A DNA stretch of 64,000 nt, from contig JBMNLV010000004.1 in the NCBI GenBank assembly GCA_050953005.1, forward strand, positions 62,001 through 126,000. Direction: 5' to 3'. This document shows, one piece after another, positions 16,446 through 25,541 of this stretch. Origin of the DNA: UBA6115 sp050953005 (GTDB lineage: Bacteria > Bacillota > Clostridia > Christensenellales > Aristaeellaceae). The notes under the pieces are model-generated. The model was given only the letters and a program-made list of their open reading frames with translations. It ran no database searches and was not told the origin of the DNA. Position 1 is the first letter of the stretch. Each line of letters begins with the position of its first letter. The translations under genes and the position numbers were made by a program.

Positions 16446-17036
16446 CTACGCGTACCTGATCGGGCCGGCATTGATGAACTTGAAATTGCCCACTTCAAAT
16501 TTCTTTTGCGTGACGCGTTCCCCCAGCTCACGGGACTCCATAAACTCGTTGGTCACGACCACCAGATACTGTCTTTGCCCCTGGTTCACCAGATAAAACT
16601 CCTTGTCCAGATTGTTCAGCCCTTTGGCAATCGGGAACACGTTGATCAGCGGCGTCAGCAGGAAGACCGCCCAATCCATGATATTTTCCGCTTTGGTAAG
16701 TTTTTCCTCCGCCAGCAGGGTCATGATGTCCGCGTCCGGATATTTTTCGCGCACAATCTTATCCTTGATCACCTTCTTCCTGCCCTTTCCGTATTGGGAC
16801 AGGTCAATCGCTTCCCGGACAACCGACAGGTCCAGTTTGGTTCCGTCCTCCAGCAGGTAGTCCAGGCTGATGTCCAGGGCGTAGGCGATGGCTTTGAGGT
16901 TCTGCACATCCGGCAGGCCCCTGTCCGTCTCCCATTTCGTAATGGCGGACCTGGAAACGCTCACCTTGAGCGCCAGTTCCTCCTGGGACATCTTCGCGTT
17001 CAGCCTTGCCTGTTTCAATTTCTCTCCAAAGGTCAT
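16446..17036 (-). CDS. XRE-family DNA-binding regulator
   Basis: 196 residues. The N-terminal helix-turn-helix is classic XRE (FGEKLKQARLNAKMSQEELA, VSRSAITKWETDRGLPDV). The C-terminal 120 residues are not a known sensor domain; they include a hydrophobic stretch (IMDWAVFLLTPLINVFPIA) and end with a beta-rich region. The ATG at 17036 is 8 bases after GGAGG, whereas the GTG nine bases upstream overlaps that site. It has its own terminator and no obvious operon partner, so its target genes cannot be named. Confidence 0.8.
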   Translation of the reverse strand: MTFGEKLKQARLNAKMSQEELALKVSVSRSAITKWETDRGLPDVQNLKAIAYALDISLDYLLEDGTKLDLSVVREAIDLSQYGKGRKKVIKDKIVREKYPDADIMTLLAEEKLTKAENIMDWAVFLLTPLINVFPIAKGLNNLDKEFYLVNQGQRQYLVVVTNEFMESRELGERVTQKKFEVGNFKFINAGPIRYA

Positions 17037-17120
17037 TTGGGACACCTCCGTTTGCTCTTGATGTGCCCATCGTACACGCCGGCAGCGCCGGAATACAAGA
17101 AACGCTCCGTATCAGCCCTG

Positions 17121-17490
17121 TTACTCTCCGTAACAAAGAGGTTTTTGAAGCTTTTTTCCGGATATTTTCTGTTCCAATTTCCTGCCGGTAAACACAAATC
17201 CTTTCTTCCGGTAAAACTCAGCCGCTTTTTTGTTGCCGTCAAGAACAAACAGCACAACCGGGTTGAGCGGCAAAGCATCCGTGCGTCGTTTCAGCAAGGC
17301 CCCTCCAACGCTTTGTCCCTGATGTTTTTTCAGAACATACAGCCCTGTGATTTCCGAAGAATGACGGATGCTGACAAAATCCCGGGACTTGGGAAGAAAG
17401 CTCGCGAATCCGACGATCTCGTTGCCCGCGACAGCGACAAACGTATTCTCTGGATTGTGTTTGATTATCCGCCGCCATCCGGGGCAAAAT
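17121..17490 (-). pseudogene. GNAT acetyltransferase remnant
   Basis: The minus frame ending at TAA 17121 encodes the C-terminal half of a GNAT fold: ENTFVAVAGNEIVGFASFLP, then LYVLKKHQGQSVGGALLK (acetyl-CoA pyrophosphate loop, Q-x-x-G-x-G/A region) and VLFVLDGNKKAAEFYRKKGF. In frame upstream a TGA appears near 17490 and no start codon with a ribosome site exists, so the first 40-50 residues are missing. It is a truncated gene. Confidence 0.65.
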
Positions 17491-17534
17491 CATCGCCGGG
17501 CCGGTATTCATCCTCCCCGGCAATCAGCCCGCGC

Positions 17535-17780
17535 TCAGGACCCCCAGGGCATCTCCTCGTCATGCAGGCCGCAGCCCGGGCACACCCCGCCGGCAGGGAA
17601 GGCGCTGCCGCAGTTGGGGCATTCCTCGCTCGGCTTTTGCCAGGGGCGCTTGCGCCGCCGGCGCGCTTTGCGCTGCGCGCGCGTGGGAACCGGCGCCATG
17701 AGCTCATCCGGCAGGAAATCCCGGCCGGGATCGATGTTGAATACGGCCTCCAGCAGGCCGGGCTCTTTCTCAGGTTTCAT
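17535..17780 (-). CDS. Small zinc-ribbon protein
   Basis: 81 residues. A basic middle (TRAQRKARRRRKRPWQK) is followed by two CxxC knuckles (ECPNCGSAF and VCPGCGLHD) that can hold one zinc ion. The ATG at 17780 is 6 bases after AGGAGG, which supports a real gene. The combination suggests nucleic-acid or ribosome contact, but the family is not recognised. Confidence 0.7.
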   Translation of the reverse strand: MKPEKEPGLLEAVFNIDPGRDFLPDELMAPVPTRAQRKARRRRKRPWQKPSEECPNCGSAFPAGGVCPGCGLHDEEMPWGS

Positions 17781-17841
17781 CGGCCGCCTCCTTACGGGCA
17801 GTTTGTCGATGTACCCATTATATCACAGGCTTTGCCCGCGC

Positions 17842-17870
17842 TTGACAAAGGCAGGGAGCGCGCTTACCAT
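17842..17870 (+). promoter_or_regulatory. Promoter of secreted SH3 protein gene
   Basis: TTGACA (17842-17847), 17-base spacer, TACCAT (17865-17870), 45 bases before the start codon at 17916. Confidence 0.65.
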
Positions 17871-17915
17871 TTACTCATCAGCGTTTCCTTGCCCTGTCTG
17901 TAAAAGGAGATGAAA

Positions 17916-20069
17916 ATGAAAAGATTCCCGGCCCTTTTTCTGGCAATATCCCTGCTGTTCACCCTGGCGGCGCCCGCCCTGGCGGAATACATGTCTGACA
18001 AAGACTATGAAATACTGACAGCTGCCCTGGCCTGGCATGACACGCGGCCGGTGTGCCTGTCCTTTGGTATGATACTTCCGCAAAACGGCCAGCCCGCCGG
18101 GCTGTTCGTCACAACCGGCGCGCCTGAGCAGCCCTGGCAATCCAGCGATTTCGCGCTGTGGTATGTCGCCGGCGGCCTGACGCCCCAAAAGCTGTTTGAG
18201 GGGCGCGACCAGCCCGTGCCCGAAGACCCCTGGGTGGACATCCTCTATACCCCCACCAGATACATCGATGTGTTTGAGCACCTGGGGCAGATCTATTTGC
18301 TGGTCACCCTTGACCGGGGCAACCGCAACGGGATGGAAAGCCGCCTCTACCTGGCAAGCCCGGAGGGCGCGCGGCAGGTGGAGGGCTTCTACTACGGAGC
18401 CTGGGCCGCGGGCGCGGGCCTGTATACCATCCGCGTGAGCGACAGCATGCTGCCGGGGGCGGAGGCCATGATGGCCGAGTATCCCGTGTTTATGACGCTG
18501 CAGGATGGCCGGGCGCGTAGGCACAACGGCCTGCCCATCGCCCTGGCGGACCTGGGCGGGCTCCAAAACGGCCGGGAGCTGCTGGACCGGCTGTCCGCCC
18601 TGGAGGGGGAGGTCAGCGGGGTGTTCTACCTGCCGGACGAGCTGGTGGTCATCAACCTGAATGTGGACAACACCGCCTCCCCCAACTATCCCAGGACCGG
18701 CATTGAGACCTATTACAAGATGCTCTTCCTGTCTGTCCGTGACGGGGTGGGGAAGCCGCTGGCCTGTCCCAGCGCCGCGCTGGAAAGCCTGCTGGACCCT
18801 CTTGTTGACATGGGCGGTTTCTGGCTGCCGGCCGGCAGCATGGAGGAGGCCCTGCTCGATGGCCATTACGAGCCCTACCCCGATCATCCGGACCAGATCC
18901 GGCCGCCAGTCTTCCCTTACGCCGCCACCAAGCTGCCAGGCGCCAGCCAGGCCAACAGCGCCCCTCAGGCCAATGGCCCCCTGTCGGTCAATCTCTTTTC
19001 CAGCCGCGCTGCCGCCGCCGCGGGCGAGCGGGTCACCCTGTCCTGGCAGATCACCGGCGGAACGCCGCCGTATAAGGTGGAATACCTGGATGTGCTGGAC
19101 TTTGCCTTCACCCACACCTCCCAGGGCAGCTATGGGGAGCACAGCTTCACGGTGCCCGGCGGCATGCGCCCCTCCCCGACCATGCTGCTGTGGGTGACCG
19201 ACGCCGCCAGCCGGGAGAGCACCGGGTTCAGGCTGCCCATTCCCCTGGAGCTGCGCGACGCCTGGGACCATCCTTTTGAGGAGGTCTACCTGCATACCGA
19301 CAGCCGGCTCGCGAGCCCGGGGCAGCGCCTGAGCGTGGACGTGTACAGGCCCTACTCACAGGAAGCCGGCGGCTATCTCGACTTCTACGCCGAATGGACG
19401 GTGCGCGACGCCCGGGGCAAGATGCTTGACCGGCAGCGCCAGCCCCAACAAAGCTACACAGTGGAACAAGCCCACAAAATCACCCTGAGCTATACGCCCA
19501 TGGGCGGCGCCACCTGTACCCTGGAGATCAAGCAGGAGTCCCCCGCCGGGGACGGCAGCTACTTTATCCTGGGCAGCAAGGTCTTCCCCATCTTCTCAGA
19601 CGCTCCCCAGGAGGTTCCCTCACAGCCTCAGCCCCCGCAGACCGGCGGCCTGCCGGCCAGCCTCAACCAGCGCATGGCCACGCGCTCGGGCCCGGGCACC
19701 AAATACACCGAGGAACTGGGCACCCTGCCCCAGTCCACGCGCATCACGCTGTATGAGTACGTGGTCACCCAAGGCACTCCCTGGGGGATGGTGGAGTTTG
19801 AGAAAAACGGCAGGCTCTACCGCGCCTACACCGGCATGAAGCGCATCGACACCACCCAGCCCGTGCCGCTGGGCTCGGACTCCTACTACACCCGCACCCT
19901 CTCCAAAAGCTATACCGCCTACTACGGCCCGGGCACGGCCTACGCCACGCGCGGCGCCAAGGCCCCCAAGGGCGCCAGCGTACGCGTCTATGACAATGTC
20001 AACGGCTACTTCCTGTGCGATTACCAGTCCGGCGGGTCCTGGGTGCGCGCCTGGCTGCCGGGGCTGTAG
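17916..20069 (+). CDS. Secreted multidomain protein with C-terminal SH3-like modules
   Basis: 717 residues. The ATG at 17916 is 6 bases after AAAGGAG; the ATG six bases earlier overlaps that site. A signal peptide ends near ALA-EY. Residues about 20-340 form an unrecognised domain, about 350-440 look Ig-like (VNLFSSRAAAAAGERVTLSW, GGTPPYKVEYLDVLD), and the last 130 residues hold two bacterial SH3-like repeats, each with a GPGT-x-Y signature (TRSGPGTKYTEELG; YYGPGTAYATRG). SH3-like modules usually bind peptidoglycan or peptides, so a cell-wall surface role is plausible. It shares style with the secreted protein at 25542. Confidence 0.75.
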   Translation: MKRFPALFLAISLLFTLAAPALAEYMSDKDYEILTAALAWHDTRPVCLSFGMILPQNGQPAGLFVTTGAPEQPWQSSDFALWYVAGGLTPQKLFEGRDQPVPEDPWVDILYTPTRYIDVFEHLGQIYLLVTLDRGNRNGMESRLYLASPEGARQVEGFYYGAWAAGAGLYTIRVSDSMLPGAEAMMAEYPVFMTLQDGRARRHNGLPIALADLGGLQNGRELLDRLSALEGEVSGVFYLPDELVVINLNVDNTASPNYPRTGIETYYKMLFLSVRDGVGKPLACPSAALESLLDPLVDMGGFWLPAGSMEEALLDGHYEPYPDHPDQIRPPVFPYAATKLPGASQANSAPQANGPLSVNLFSSRAAAAAGERVTLSWQITGGTPPYKVEYLDVLDFAFTHTSQGSYGEHSFTVPGGMRPSPTMLLWVTDAASRESTGFRLPIPLELRDAWDHPFEEVYLHTDSRLASPGQRLSVDVYRPYSQEAGGYLDFYAEWTVRDARGKMLDRQRQPQQSYTVEQAHKITLSYTPMGGATCTLEIKQESPAGDGSYFILGSKVFPIFSDAPQEVPSQPQPPQTGGLPASLNQRMATRSGPGTKYTEELGTLPQSTRITLYEYVVTQGTPWGMVEFEKNGRLYRAYTGMKRIDTTQPVPLGSDSYYTRTLSKSYTAYYGPGTAYATRGAKAPKGASVRVYDNVNGYFLCDYQSGGSWVRAWLPGL

Positions 20070-20116
20070 CCTTCCCGCTCTTCATCCCGGGTCTTCATCC
20101 CGGCGCGGCGGCTGTG

Positions 20117-20145
20117 TTGCGCCGGTGCTTGGCCTGTGGTATGAT
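20117..20145 (+). promoter_or_regulatory. Promoter of argS-dapF-dapL-purA group
   Basis: TTGCGC (20117-20122), 17-base spacer, TATGAT (20140-20145), 32 bases before argS. The -35 is weak. Confidence 0.55.
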
Positions 20146-20177
20146 TACCCGGTATTTGACGTGTAAAGGAGTCATTG

Positions 20178-21890
20178 ATGGACATGCGCCTGGCGGTAAG
20201 CCAACTGTTGCGCGAGGCGGTTCAAAGCGCTTTCCCGCAGCTGGCACAGGAGGATTTGCCGCAGCCTGAAGCCCTGGAAATTCCCCCGGACAGCAAGCTG
20301 GGGGATTTTGCCTACCCTTGTTTCCGCCTGGCCCGGCCGCTGCGCCTGGCGCCGGCCAGGATCGCGGAGCAGATCGCCTCCGCCGTGGGCGACAACCCGC
20401 TGGCCGCCGCGCGATGCGTGGGCGGCTATGTCAATTTCCTGTTCCACCGCGCGCGGTTTGCCCGCGATGTGTTGAGCCGCGTGCTCGCGCAGGGCCAGGA
20501 ATACGGCAGCCGGCCTGACAACGGCAAGACCGTGGTGCTGGACTATTCCTCCATCAACATCGCCAAGCGCTTCCACATCGGCCACCTGTACAGCACCGTG
20601 CTGGGGCACAGCCTCAAGCGCATCTACAGCCACCTGGGCTGGAAGACCATCGGCATCAACCACCTGGGCGACTGGGGCACGCAGTTCGGCAAGCTGATTG
20701 CCGCCTACAAGCGCTGGGGCAGCCCGGAGATGCTCGATAAGGGCGGCGTGGACGCCCTCAACGAGCTGTATGTGCGCTTTCACCGCGAGGAGCCTGACCT
20801 GCCCGGGCTGAGCGAGGAAGGCCGCGCCTGGTTTCGCCGGATCGAGGAAGGCTACCCTGAGGCCCTCCGGATTTTTGACCGCTTCAAGGAGCTCACCCTG
20901 GCCTATGCCCAGACGGTGTACGAGCAATTGGGCATCACCTTTGATTCCTACAACGGCGAAGCCTTCTTCAACGACAAGATGGGCCGCGTGATTGACGAGC
21001 TGCGCGAAAAAAACCTGCTGGCTGAAAGCCGCGGCGCCCAGGTGGTGGACCTGGAGGCCTGGGACATGCCCCCCTGCCTGATCCTCAAGTCCGACGGCGC
21101 CACGCTGTACGCCACGCGCGACCTGGCCGCGGCGCTGTGGCGCAAGGACACCTACCACTTTGACAAATCCCTGTATGTGGTCGCCTACCAGCAGAACCTG
21201 CACTTCAAGCAGATCTTCAAGGTGCTTGAGCTCATGGGCTATGACTGGGCAAGCGAGCAGATGGAGCATGTCGCCTACGGCATGGTCAGCTACGAAGGCC
21301 AGGCCATGGCCACCCGCGAGGGCCATGTGGTCTACCTGGATGACCTGCTCAGCCGCGCCCGGGAAAAGGCGCTGGACATCATGCGCGAGAAAAGCCCGGA
21401 CCTGGGCGAGGCCGCCGGGGAGGCGGCGCGCATGGTGGGTATCGGCGCGGTGGTGTTTACCGCCCTGCAGAACAACCGCATCAAGGACATCGACTTTTGG
21501 TGGGACCGCGCGCTCAATTTTGACGGCGACACCGGCCCCTATGTCCAGTACACCCACGCGCGGTGCTGCTCGGTGCTCTCGAAGGCGGAGGAGCCCGCCG
21601 CGCAGGCTGATTACGAGGCGCTGACCAATGACGAGGCGCAGGCTGTGCTGCGGCTGCTCTCCCGTTTTCCCGAGGCCATTTCCCAGGCGCAGGCGGACAA
21701 CGAGCCCTCCGCCGTCACCCGCGCCACGCTGGAGGTGGCCAAGGCCTTCAACAAGTTCTATTATGAGCACAGAATCCTCTCCGGCGAGCCCGGCGCAGTT
21801 GCCGCGCGGCTGGAATTGACCCGCGCAGCGCGCGATGTCATCCGCCTGGGGCTGTACCTCATCGGCGTCGAAGCCCCCCGGCAGATGTAA
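20178..21890 (+). CDS. argS: Arginyl-tRNA synthetase
   Basis: 570 residues, class I synthetase that charges tRNA-Arg. The N-terminal additional domain (about 1-110) is followed by the nucleotide-binding motif in the form NIAKRFHIGHLYST (HIGH), GDWGTQFGKLI, and the arginine pocket. The second signature is degenerate, reading AMATREG where KMSKS-like residues are expected; loss of the canonical form is known among arginyl-tRNA synthetases. The C-terminal helical domain with DALRLLSRFPEAI-like residues binds the anticodon. The ATG at 20178 follows AAAGGAG. It is 12 bases upstream of dapF, so both are likely in one transcript. Confidence 0.92.
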   Translation: MDMRLAVSQLLREAVQSAFPQLAQEDLPQPEALEIPPDSKLGDFAYPCFRLARPLRLAPARIAEQIASAVGDNPLAAARCVGGYVNFLFHRARFARDVLSRVLAQGQEYGSRPDNGKTVVLDYSSINIAKRFHIGHLYSTVLGHSLKRIYSHLGWKTIGINHLGDWGTQFGKLIAAYKRWGSPEMLDKGGVDALNELYVRFHREEPDLPGLSEEGRAWFRRIEEGYPEALRIFDRFKELTLAYAQTVYEQLGITFDSYNGEAFFNDKMGRVIDELREKNLLAESRGAQVVDLEAWDMPPCLILKSDGATLYATRDLAAALWRKDTYHFDKSLYVVAYQQNLHFKQIFKVLELMGYDWASEQMEHVAYGMVSYEGQAMATREGHVVYLDDLLSRAREKALDIMREKSPDLGEAAGEAARMVGIGAVVFTALQNNRIKDIDFWWDRALNFDGDTGPYVQYTHARCCSVLSKAEEPAAQADYEALTNDEAQAVLRLLSRFPEAISQAQADNEPSAVTRATLEVAKAFNKFYYEHRILSGEPGAVAARLELTRAARDVIRLGLYLIGVEAPRQM

Positions 21891-21902
21891 CAAGGAGAAC
21901 TT

Positions 21903-22736
21903 ATGCGTTTTACCAAAATGCACGGCATCGGCAACGACTACATTTTTGTCAACTGCTTTGAGGAGGTCGTCGAGGATCCCGAGCGCCTGGCCCTGGTGAT
22001 GAGCCAGCCTCATTTCGGCGTGGGCTCGGACGGCCTGGTGCTGATCGAAAGCTCCGAGACCGCTGATTTTGGCATGCGCATCTTCAACGCCGACGGCTCC
22101 GAAGCCGAGATGTGCGGCAACGCCGCGCGCTGCATCGGCAAGTTCGTCTATGAGCGCGGCATGACGCGAAAGACCAGGCTGGCGCTGGAAACCAAGGCCG
22201 GCATCCGCATACTGGAGCTGACCGCCGACAAGGGCAAGGTCAGCCGTGTCAAGGTGGACATGGGCAGCCCCGAGCTCAACCCCCGCAACATCGCGGTTGA
22301 TTTGCCGGGCGAGATCGTGCTGCGCCACCGCCTGCAGATCATGGGCCAGAACTGGTATATCACCTGCGTCAATATGGGCAACCCGCACTGCGTCATCTTT
22401 GTCAAGGACCCGGAAGCCATCGATGTGGCCACCCTGGGCCCGATGTTTGAAAACCATCCGCTCTTCCCACGCCGCACCAATGTTGAGTTCGTTCGCGTCA
22501 TCCGCCGTGACGTGCTGCAAATGCGCGTCTGGGAGCGCGGCGCGGGCGAGACCCTGGCCTGCGGAACCGGCGCCGCCGCCGCCCTGGTGGCCGCCGTCCT
22601 CAGCGGGCTGTCTGACCGCACCATTCAAATGAAGCTGACCGGCGGCAACCTGGAGTTGTCCTGGAACGCCGAGGATAACCATGTCTACCAGTCCGGCCCG
22701 GCCGAATACGTCTTTGACGGGGAATGGCTGGGCTGA
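21903..22736 (+). CDS. dapF: Diaminopimelate epimerase
   Basis: 277 residues. It interconverts LL- and meso-diaminopimelate for lysine and peptidoglycan. Both catalytic cysteines are present: MCGNAARC (about residue 72) and LACGTGAAAA (about 220). The N-terminus KMHGIGNDYIFV and the loop VNMGNPHCV are diagnostic. AGGAG precedes the ATG. It lies between argS and dapL, the enzyme that makes its substrate. Confidence 0.95.
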   Translation: MRFTKMHGIGNDYIFVNCFEEVVEDPERLALVMSQPHFGVGSDGLVLIESSETADFGMRIFNADGSEAEMCGNAARCIGKFVYERGMTRKTRLALETKAGIRILELTADKGKVSRVKVDMGSPELNPRNIAVDLPGEIVLRHRLQIMGQNWYITCVNMGNPHCVIFVKDPEAIDVATLGPMFENHPLFPRRTNVEFVRVIRRDVLQMRVWERGAGETLACGTGAAAALVAAVLSGLSDRTIQMKLTGGNLELSWNAEDNHVYQSGPAEYVFDGEWLG

Positions 22737-22826
22737 ACCGCGTCCGGAGGCCTGTCGCCGGGTTGTTTGCCGCGCGCCTTTTTAGCGCGCCCCGGCGCCG
22801 CAGGGCCTGATCGCTATGGAGGAACC

Positions 22827-24059
22827 ATGTATATCAACGAATATATCGCGCAAATGCCGGCCGGTTACCTGTTCGCTGAGATCGCCCGGCGCGTCAAGGA
22901 GTATGAGGCCGCGAACCCCCAGGCTCCCGTCATCCGCATGGGCATCGGGGACGTTACCCGTCCGCTGGCGCCCTCGGTGGCGCGCGCCTTTGCCGACGCC
23001 GCCCTGGCCATGGGCACGCCGGAGGGGTTCCGCGGCTACGGCCCGGATGGCGGCTATCTCTTTTTGATTGAGCAGATCCTCCGCCACGATTACCGGGCCC
23101 GGGGCGTCCATCTGGACCCGGACGAGGTATTCATCTCCGATGGCGCCAAGACGGACACCGCCGGCATCCAGGAGCTGTTCGCCCCTGACGCCACCATCGC
23201 CGTGACCGACCCGGTCTACCCGGTCTATGTGGATTCCAACGCCATGGCGGGCCGGCTGGGCAGCTATCAGGACGGCCGCTGGCAAAAGCTTGTCACCCTG
23301 CCCTGCACCCATGACAATGATTTCGTGCCGCAGCTGCCAAGCCGGCGGGTCGATGTGCTATACCTTTGCCTGCCCAACAATCCCACCGGCACCGTGCTCA
23401 CTCACAGCCAGCTGAAGGTCATCGTGGACTGGGCGCGGGCGAACGACACCCTGATCGTCTTTGACGCGGCTTACAAGGCTTTCATCAGCGACCCGCAATT
23501 GCCCCGGAGCATCTACGAGATCGAGGGCGCCAGCGAAGTGGCCATCGAGTGCTGCTCCTATTCCAAGTCCGCGGGCTTTACCGGCGTGCGCTGCGCCTGG
23601 ACGGTTATCCCCAAGGCGCTGAAGGGGCGCAGGCAAAATGGGGAGCCGGCCTCCCTCAACGCCCTGTGGGCGCGCCGCTGCGGCAGCAAGCACAACGGCG
23701 TCTCCTACCCGGTGCAAAAGGCGGCGGCAGCCACCTATACCGAGCAGGGGCAGGCCGAGATCAGGGACATCATTAATGTCTACAAGCAAAACGCCGGCCT
23801 GCTGCTGGACGCGCTGTCGGACACCGCCTGCCGTCCCGTGGGCGGCGTGCACGCGCCTTATGTATGGCTGAAAACGCCCGGGGGCATGAGCGGCTGGCAG
23901 TTTTTTGACTACCTGCTCACAACAGCGCAGGTGGTGGGCACGCCCGGGGAGGGCTTTGGCCGGGGCGGCGCGGGCTGCTTCCGCCTGACCGCCTTTTCCA
24001 CCCCGGAGAACACCAGGGAAGCCGCCCGCAGGGTGCGGGAAGCGCTGGGCAGGCTCTAA
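22827..24059 (+). CDS. dapL: LL-diaminopimelate aminotransferase
   Basis: 410 residues, fold-type I PLP enzyme that converts tetrahydrodipicolinate to LL-diaminopimelate in one step, bypassing the succinylase and acetylase branches. The N-terminus MYINEYIAQMPAGYLFAEIA and the stretch RMGIGDVTRPL are family hallmarks, and the PLP lysine is in SYSKSAGFTG. Other signs are GYGPDGGYLFL and SDGAKTDTAGIQE. The ATG at 22827 follows GGAGG; a longer frame upstream is not supported. A 90-base gap separates it from dapF. Confidence 0.95.
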   Translation: MYINEYIAQMPAGYLFAEIARRVKEYEAANPQAPVIRMGIGDVTRPLAPSVARAFADAALAMGTPEGFRGYGPDGGYLFLIEQILRHDYRARGVHLDPDEVFISDGAKTDTAGIQELFAPDATIAVTDPVYPVYVDSNAMAGRLGSYQDGRWQKLVTLPCTHDNDFVPQLPSRRVDVLYLCLPNNPTGTVLTHSQLKVIVDWARANDTLIVFDAAYKAFISDPQLPRSIYEIEGASEVAIECCSYSKSAGFTGVRCAWTVIPKALKGRRQNGEPASLNALWARRCGSKHNGVSYPVQKAAAATYTEQGQAEIRDIINVYKQNAGLLLDALSDTACRPVGGVHAPYVWLKTPGGMSGWQFFDYLLTTAQVVGTPGEGFGRGGAGCFRLTAFSTPENTREAARRVREALGRL

Positions 24060-24142
24060 GGGATTTCAACCCTCCCGTGAGGGGGGCCTCCGGCCAACGG
24101 AACACATCACATAACGACGGGCAATGACAAAGGAGATATGCC

Positions 24143-25423
24143 ATGATACGCGCGATCGTAGGAGCCAACTGGGGCGACGAGGGCAAGGGCAAGCTGACCG
24201 ACGTGCTGGCCGAGCAGGCCGACCTGGTCGTCCGCTTCCAGGGCGGCGCCAACGCCGGACACACCATCATCAACCAATACGGCAAGTTTGCCCTGCACCT
24301 GCTGCCCAGCGGCATCTTTCATGAGCGGGTGCTCAACCTGATCGGCCCAGGCGTGGCGCTGGATCCCGAGGCTTTCCTCAGCGAGCTGGACAGCGTGCTG
24401 ACGCGCGGCATCGCCCACCCGCGCCTGGGCATCTCCGAGCGCGCGCAGGTGCTGATGGATTTTCATATCCTGCTGGACACCCTGGAGGAGGAGCGCCTGG
24501 GCAAACGCAAGTTCGGCTCCACCAAGTCGGGCATCGCCCCCTTTTACTCCGACAAGTACGCCAAGGTGGGCATCCAGGTCTGCCAGCTGCTGGACAAGGA
24601 CCTGCTTTATGAGCGCCTGCTGGGCTCCCTGGTCAAGAAAAACGTGCTCATGGAGCACCTCTACCACCATGAGAAGCTGGACGCGGACGCGCTGACGGAG
24701 AAATACTACGCCCTGGGCCAGCGCCTCAAGCCCTGGGTGGTGGACACCGGCCTGCTGCTGGACAAGGCCCTCAGGGCGAACCAGAATATCCTGCTGGAGG
24801 GGCAGCTGGGCGCGCTGCGCGACCCTGACCACGGCATCTACCCCTATGTGACCTCCTCCTCGCCCCTGGCCGGCTACGCCGCCGTGGGCGCGGGCCTGCC
24901 CCCCTGGGCCATCACCGAGGTCATCGCGGTCACCAAGGCCTATTCCTCCAGCGTGGGCGCCGGGGTCTTCCCCTCCCAGATTCATGGCGAGGAAGCCGAG
25001 GAGCTCAGGAAGCGCGGCGGCGACGCGGGCGAGTACGGCGCCAAGACCGGCCGGCCCCGGGACGTGGGCTGGTTTGACGTGGTGGCCACCCGCCACGGCT
25101 GCCTGGTCCAGGGCGCGACGCAATTGGCCATGACCAACCTGGACGTGCTCTCCTACCTGGACGAGATCCCTGTCTGCGTGGCCTATGATCTGGACGGCGA
25201 CACCATCTCGCACTTTCCGGCTACGCCGCAGCTCCAGAAGGTCCGCCCCGTGTACAAAATCTTCCCCGGCTGGAAGACCGACATCCGCGGGCAAACCGAC
25301 TACAGCAAACTGCCGGGCAAATGCCGCGGCTATGTGGAGGCTATCGAGCAGATGGTGGGCACGCCCATCACCCTGCTGTCCACCGGCCCCCACCGGGAGG
25401 AGATCTGCCACCGCGCGGTATAA
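24143..25423 (+). CDS. purA: Adenylosuccinate synthetase
   Basis: 426 residues. It joins IMP and aspartate with GTP in AMP synthesis. The N-terminal loop GANWGDEGKGKLTD holds the catalytic aspartate and the GTP P-loop; QGGANAGHTI carries the catalytic histidine; GSTKSGIAPFYSDKY contacts IMP; and TGRPRDVGWFD is the late aspartate-binding loop. The ATG follows AAGGAGAT. It is the last gene before a terminator hairpin. Confidence 0.95.
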   Translation: MIRAIVGANWGDEGKGKLTDVLAEQADLVVRFQGGANAGHTIINQYGKFALHLLPSGIFHERVLNLIGPGVALDPEAFLSELDSVLTRGIAHPRLGISERAQVLMDFHILLDTLEEERLGKRKFGSTKSGIAPFYSDKYAKVGIQVCQLLDKDLLYERLLGSLVKKNVLMEHLYHHEKLDADALTEKYYALGQRLKPWVVDTGLLLDKALRANQNILLEGQLGALRDPDHGIYPYVTSSSPLAGYAAVGAGLPPWAITEVIAVTKAYSSSVGAGVFPSQIHGEEAEELRKRGGDAGEYGAKTGRPRDVGWFDVVATRHGCLVQGATQLAMTNLDVLSYLDEIPVCVAYDLDGDTISHFPATPQLQKVRPVYKIFPGWKTDIRGQTDYSKLPGKCRGYVEAIEQMVGTPITLLSTGPHREEICHRAV

Positions 25424-25441
25424 AGCCGCCTTCCCACCGCG

Positions 25442-25468
25442 CAAAGCGCTCCGCCGGGGCGCTTTGTC
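25442..25468 (+). terminator. Terminator-like hairpin after purA
   Basis: CAAAGCGC (25442-25449) and GCGCTTTG (25459-25466) form a perfect 8-bp stem. The T run after it is short, so it may be weak. Confidence 0.6.
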
Positions 25469-25541
25469 AATTGCTCATGAATGAAATCCCCGGACTGACG
25501 CGTTTAATAAGCAGAAGACAAATGTTGGAGCGTGAAACATC

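Noticed and set aside
17871..19295. 474-residue minus-strand frame opposite the secreted SH3 protein
   Set aside because: Antisense shadow; low-complexity glycine/glutamine/histidine content and no ribosome site.
20172..22682. 836-residue minus-strand frame across argS and dapF
   Set aside because: Antisense of two unmistakable genes; long because of high GC at third positions. No start site.
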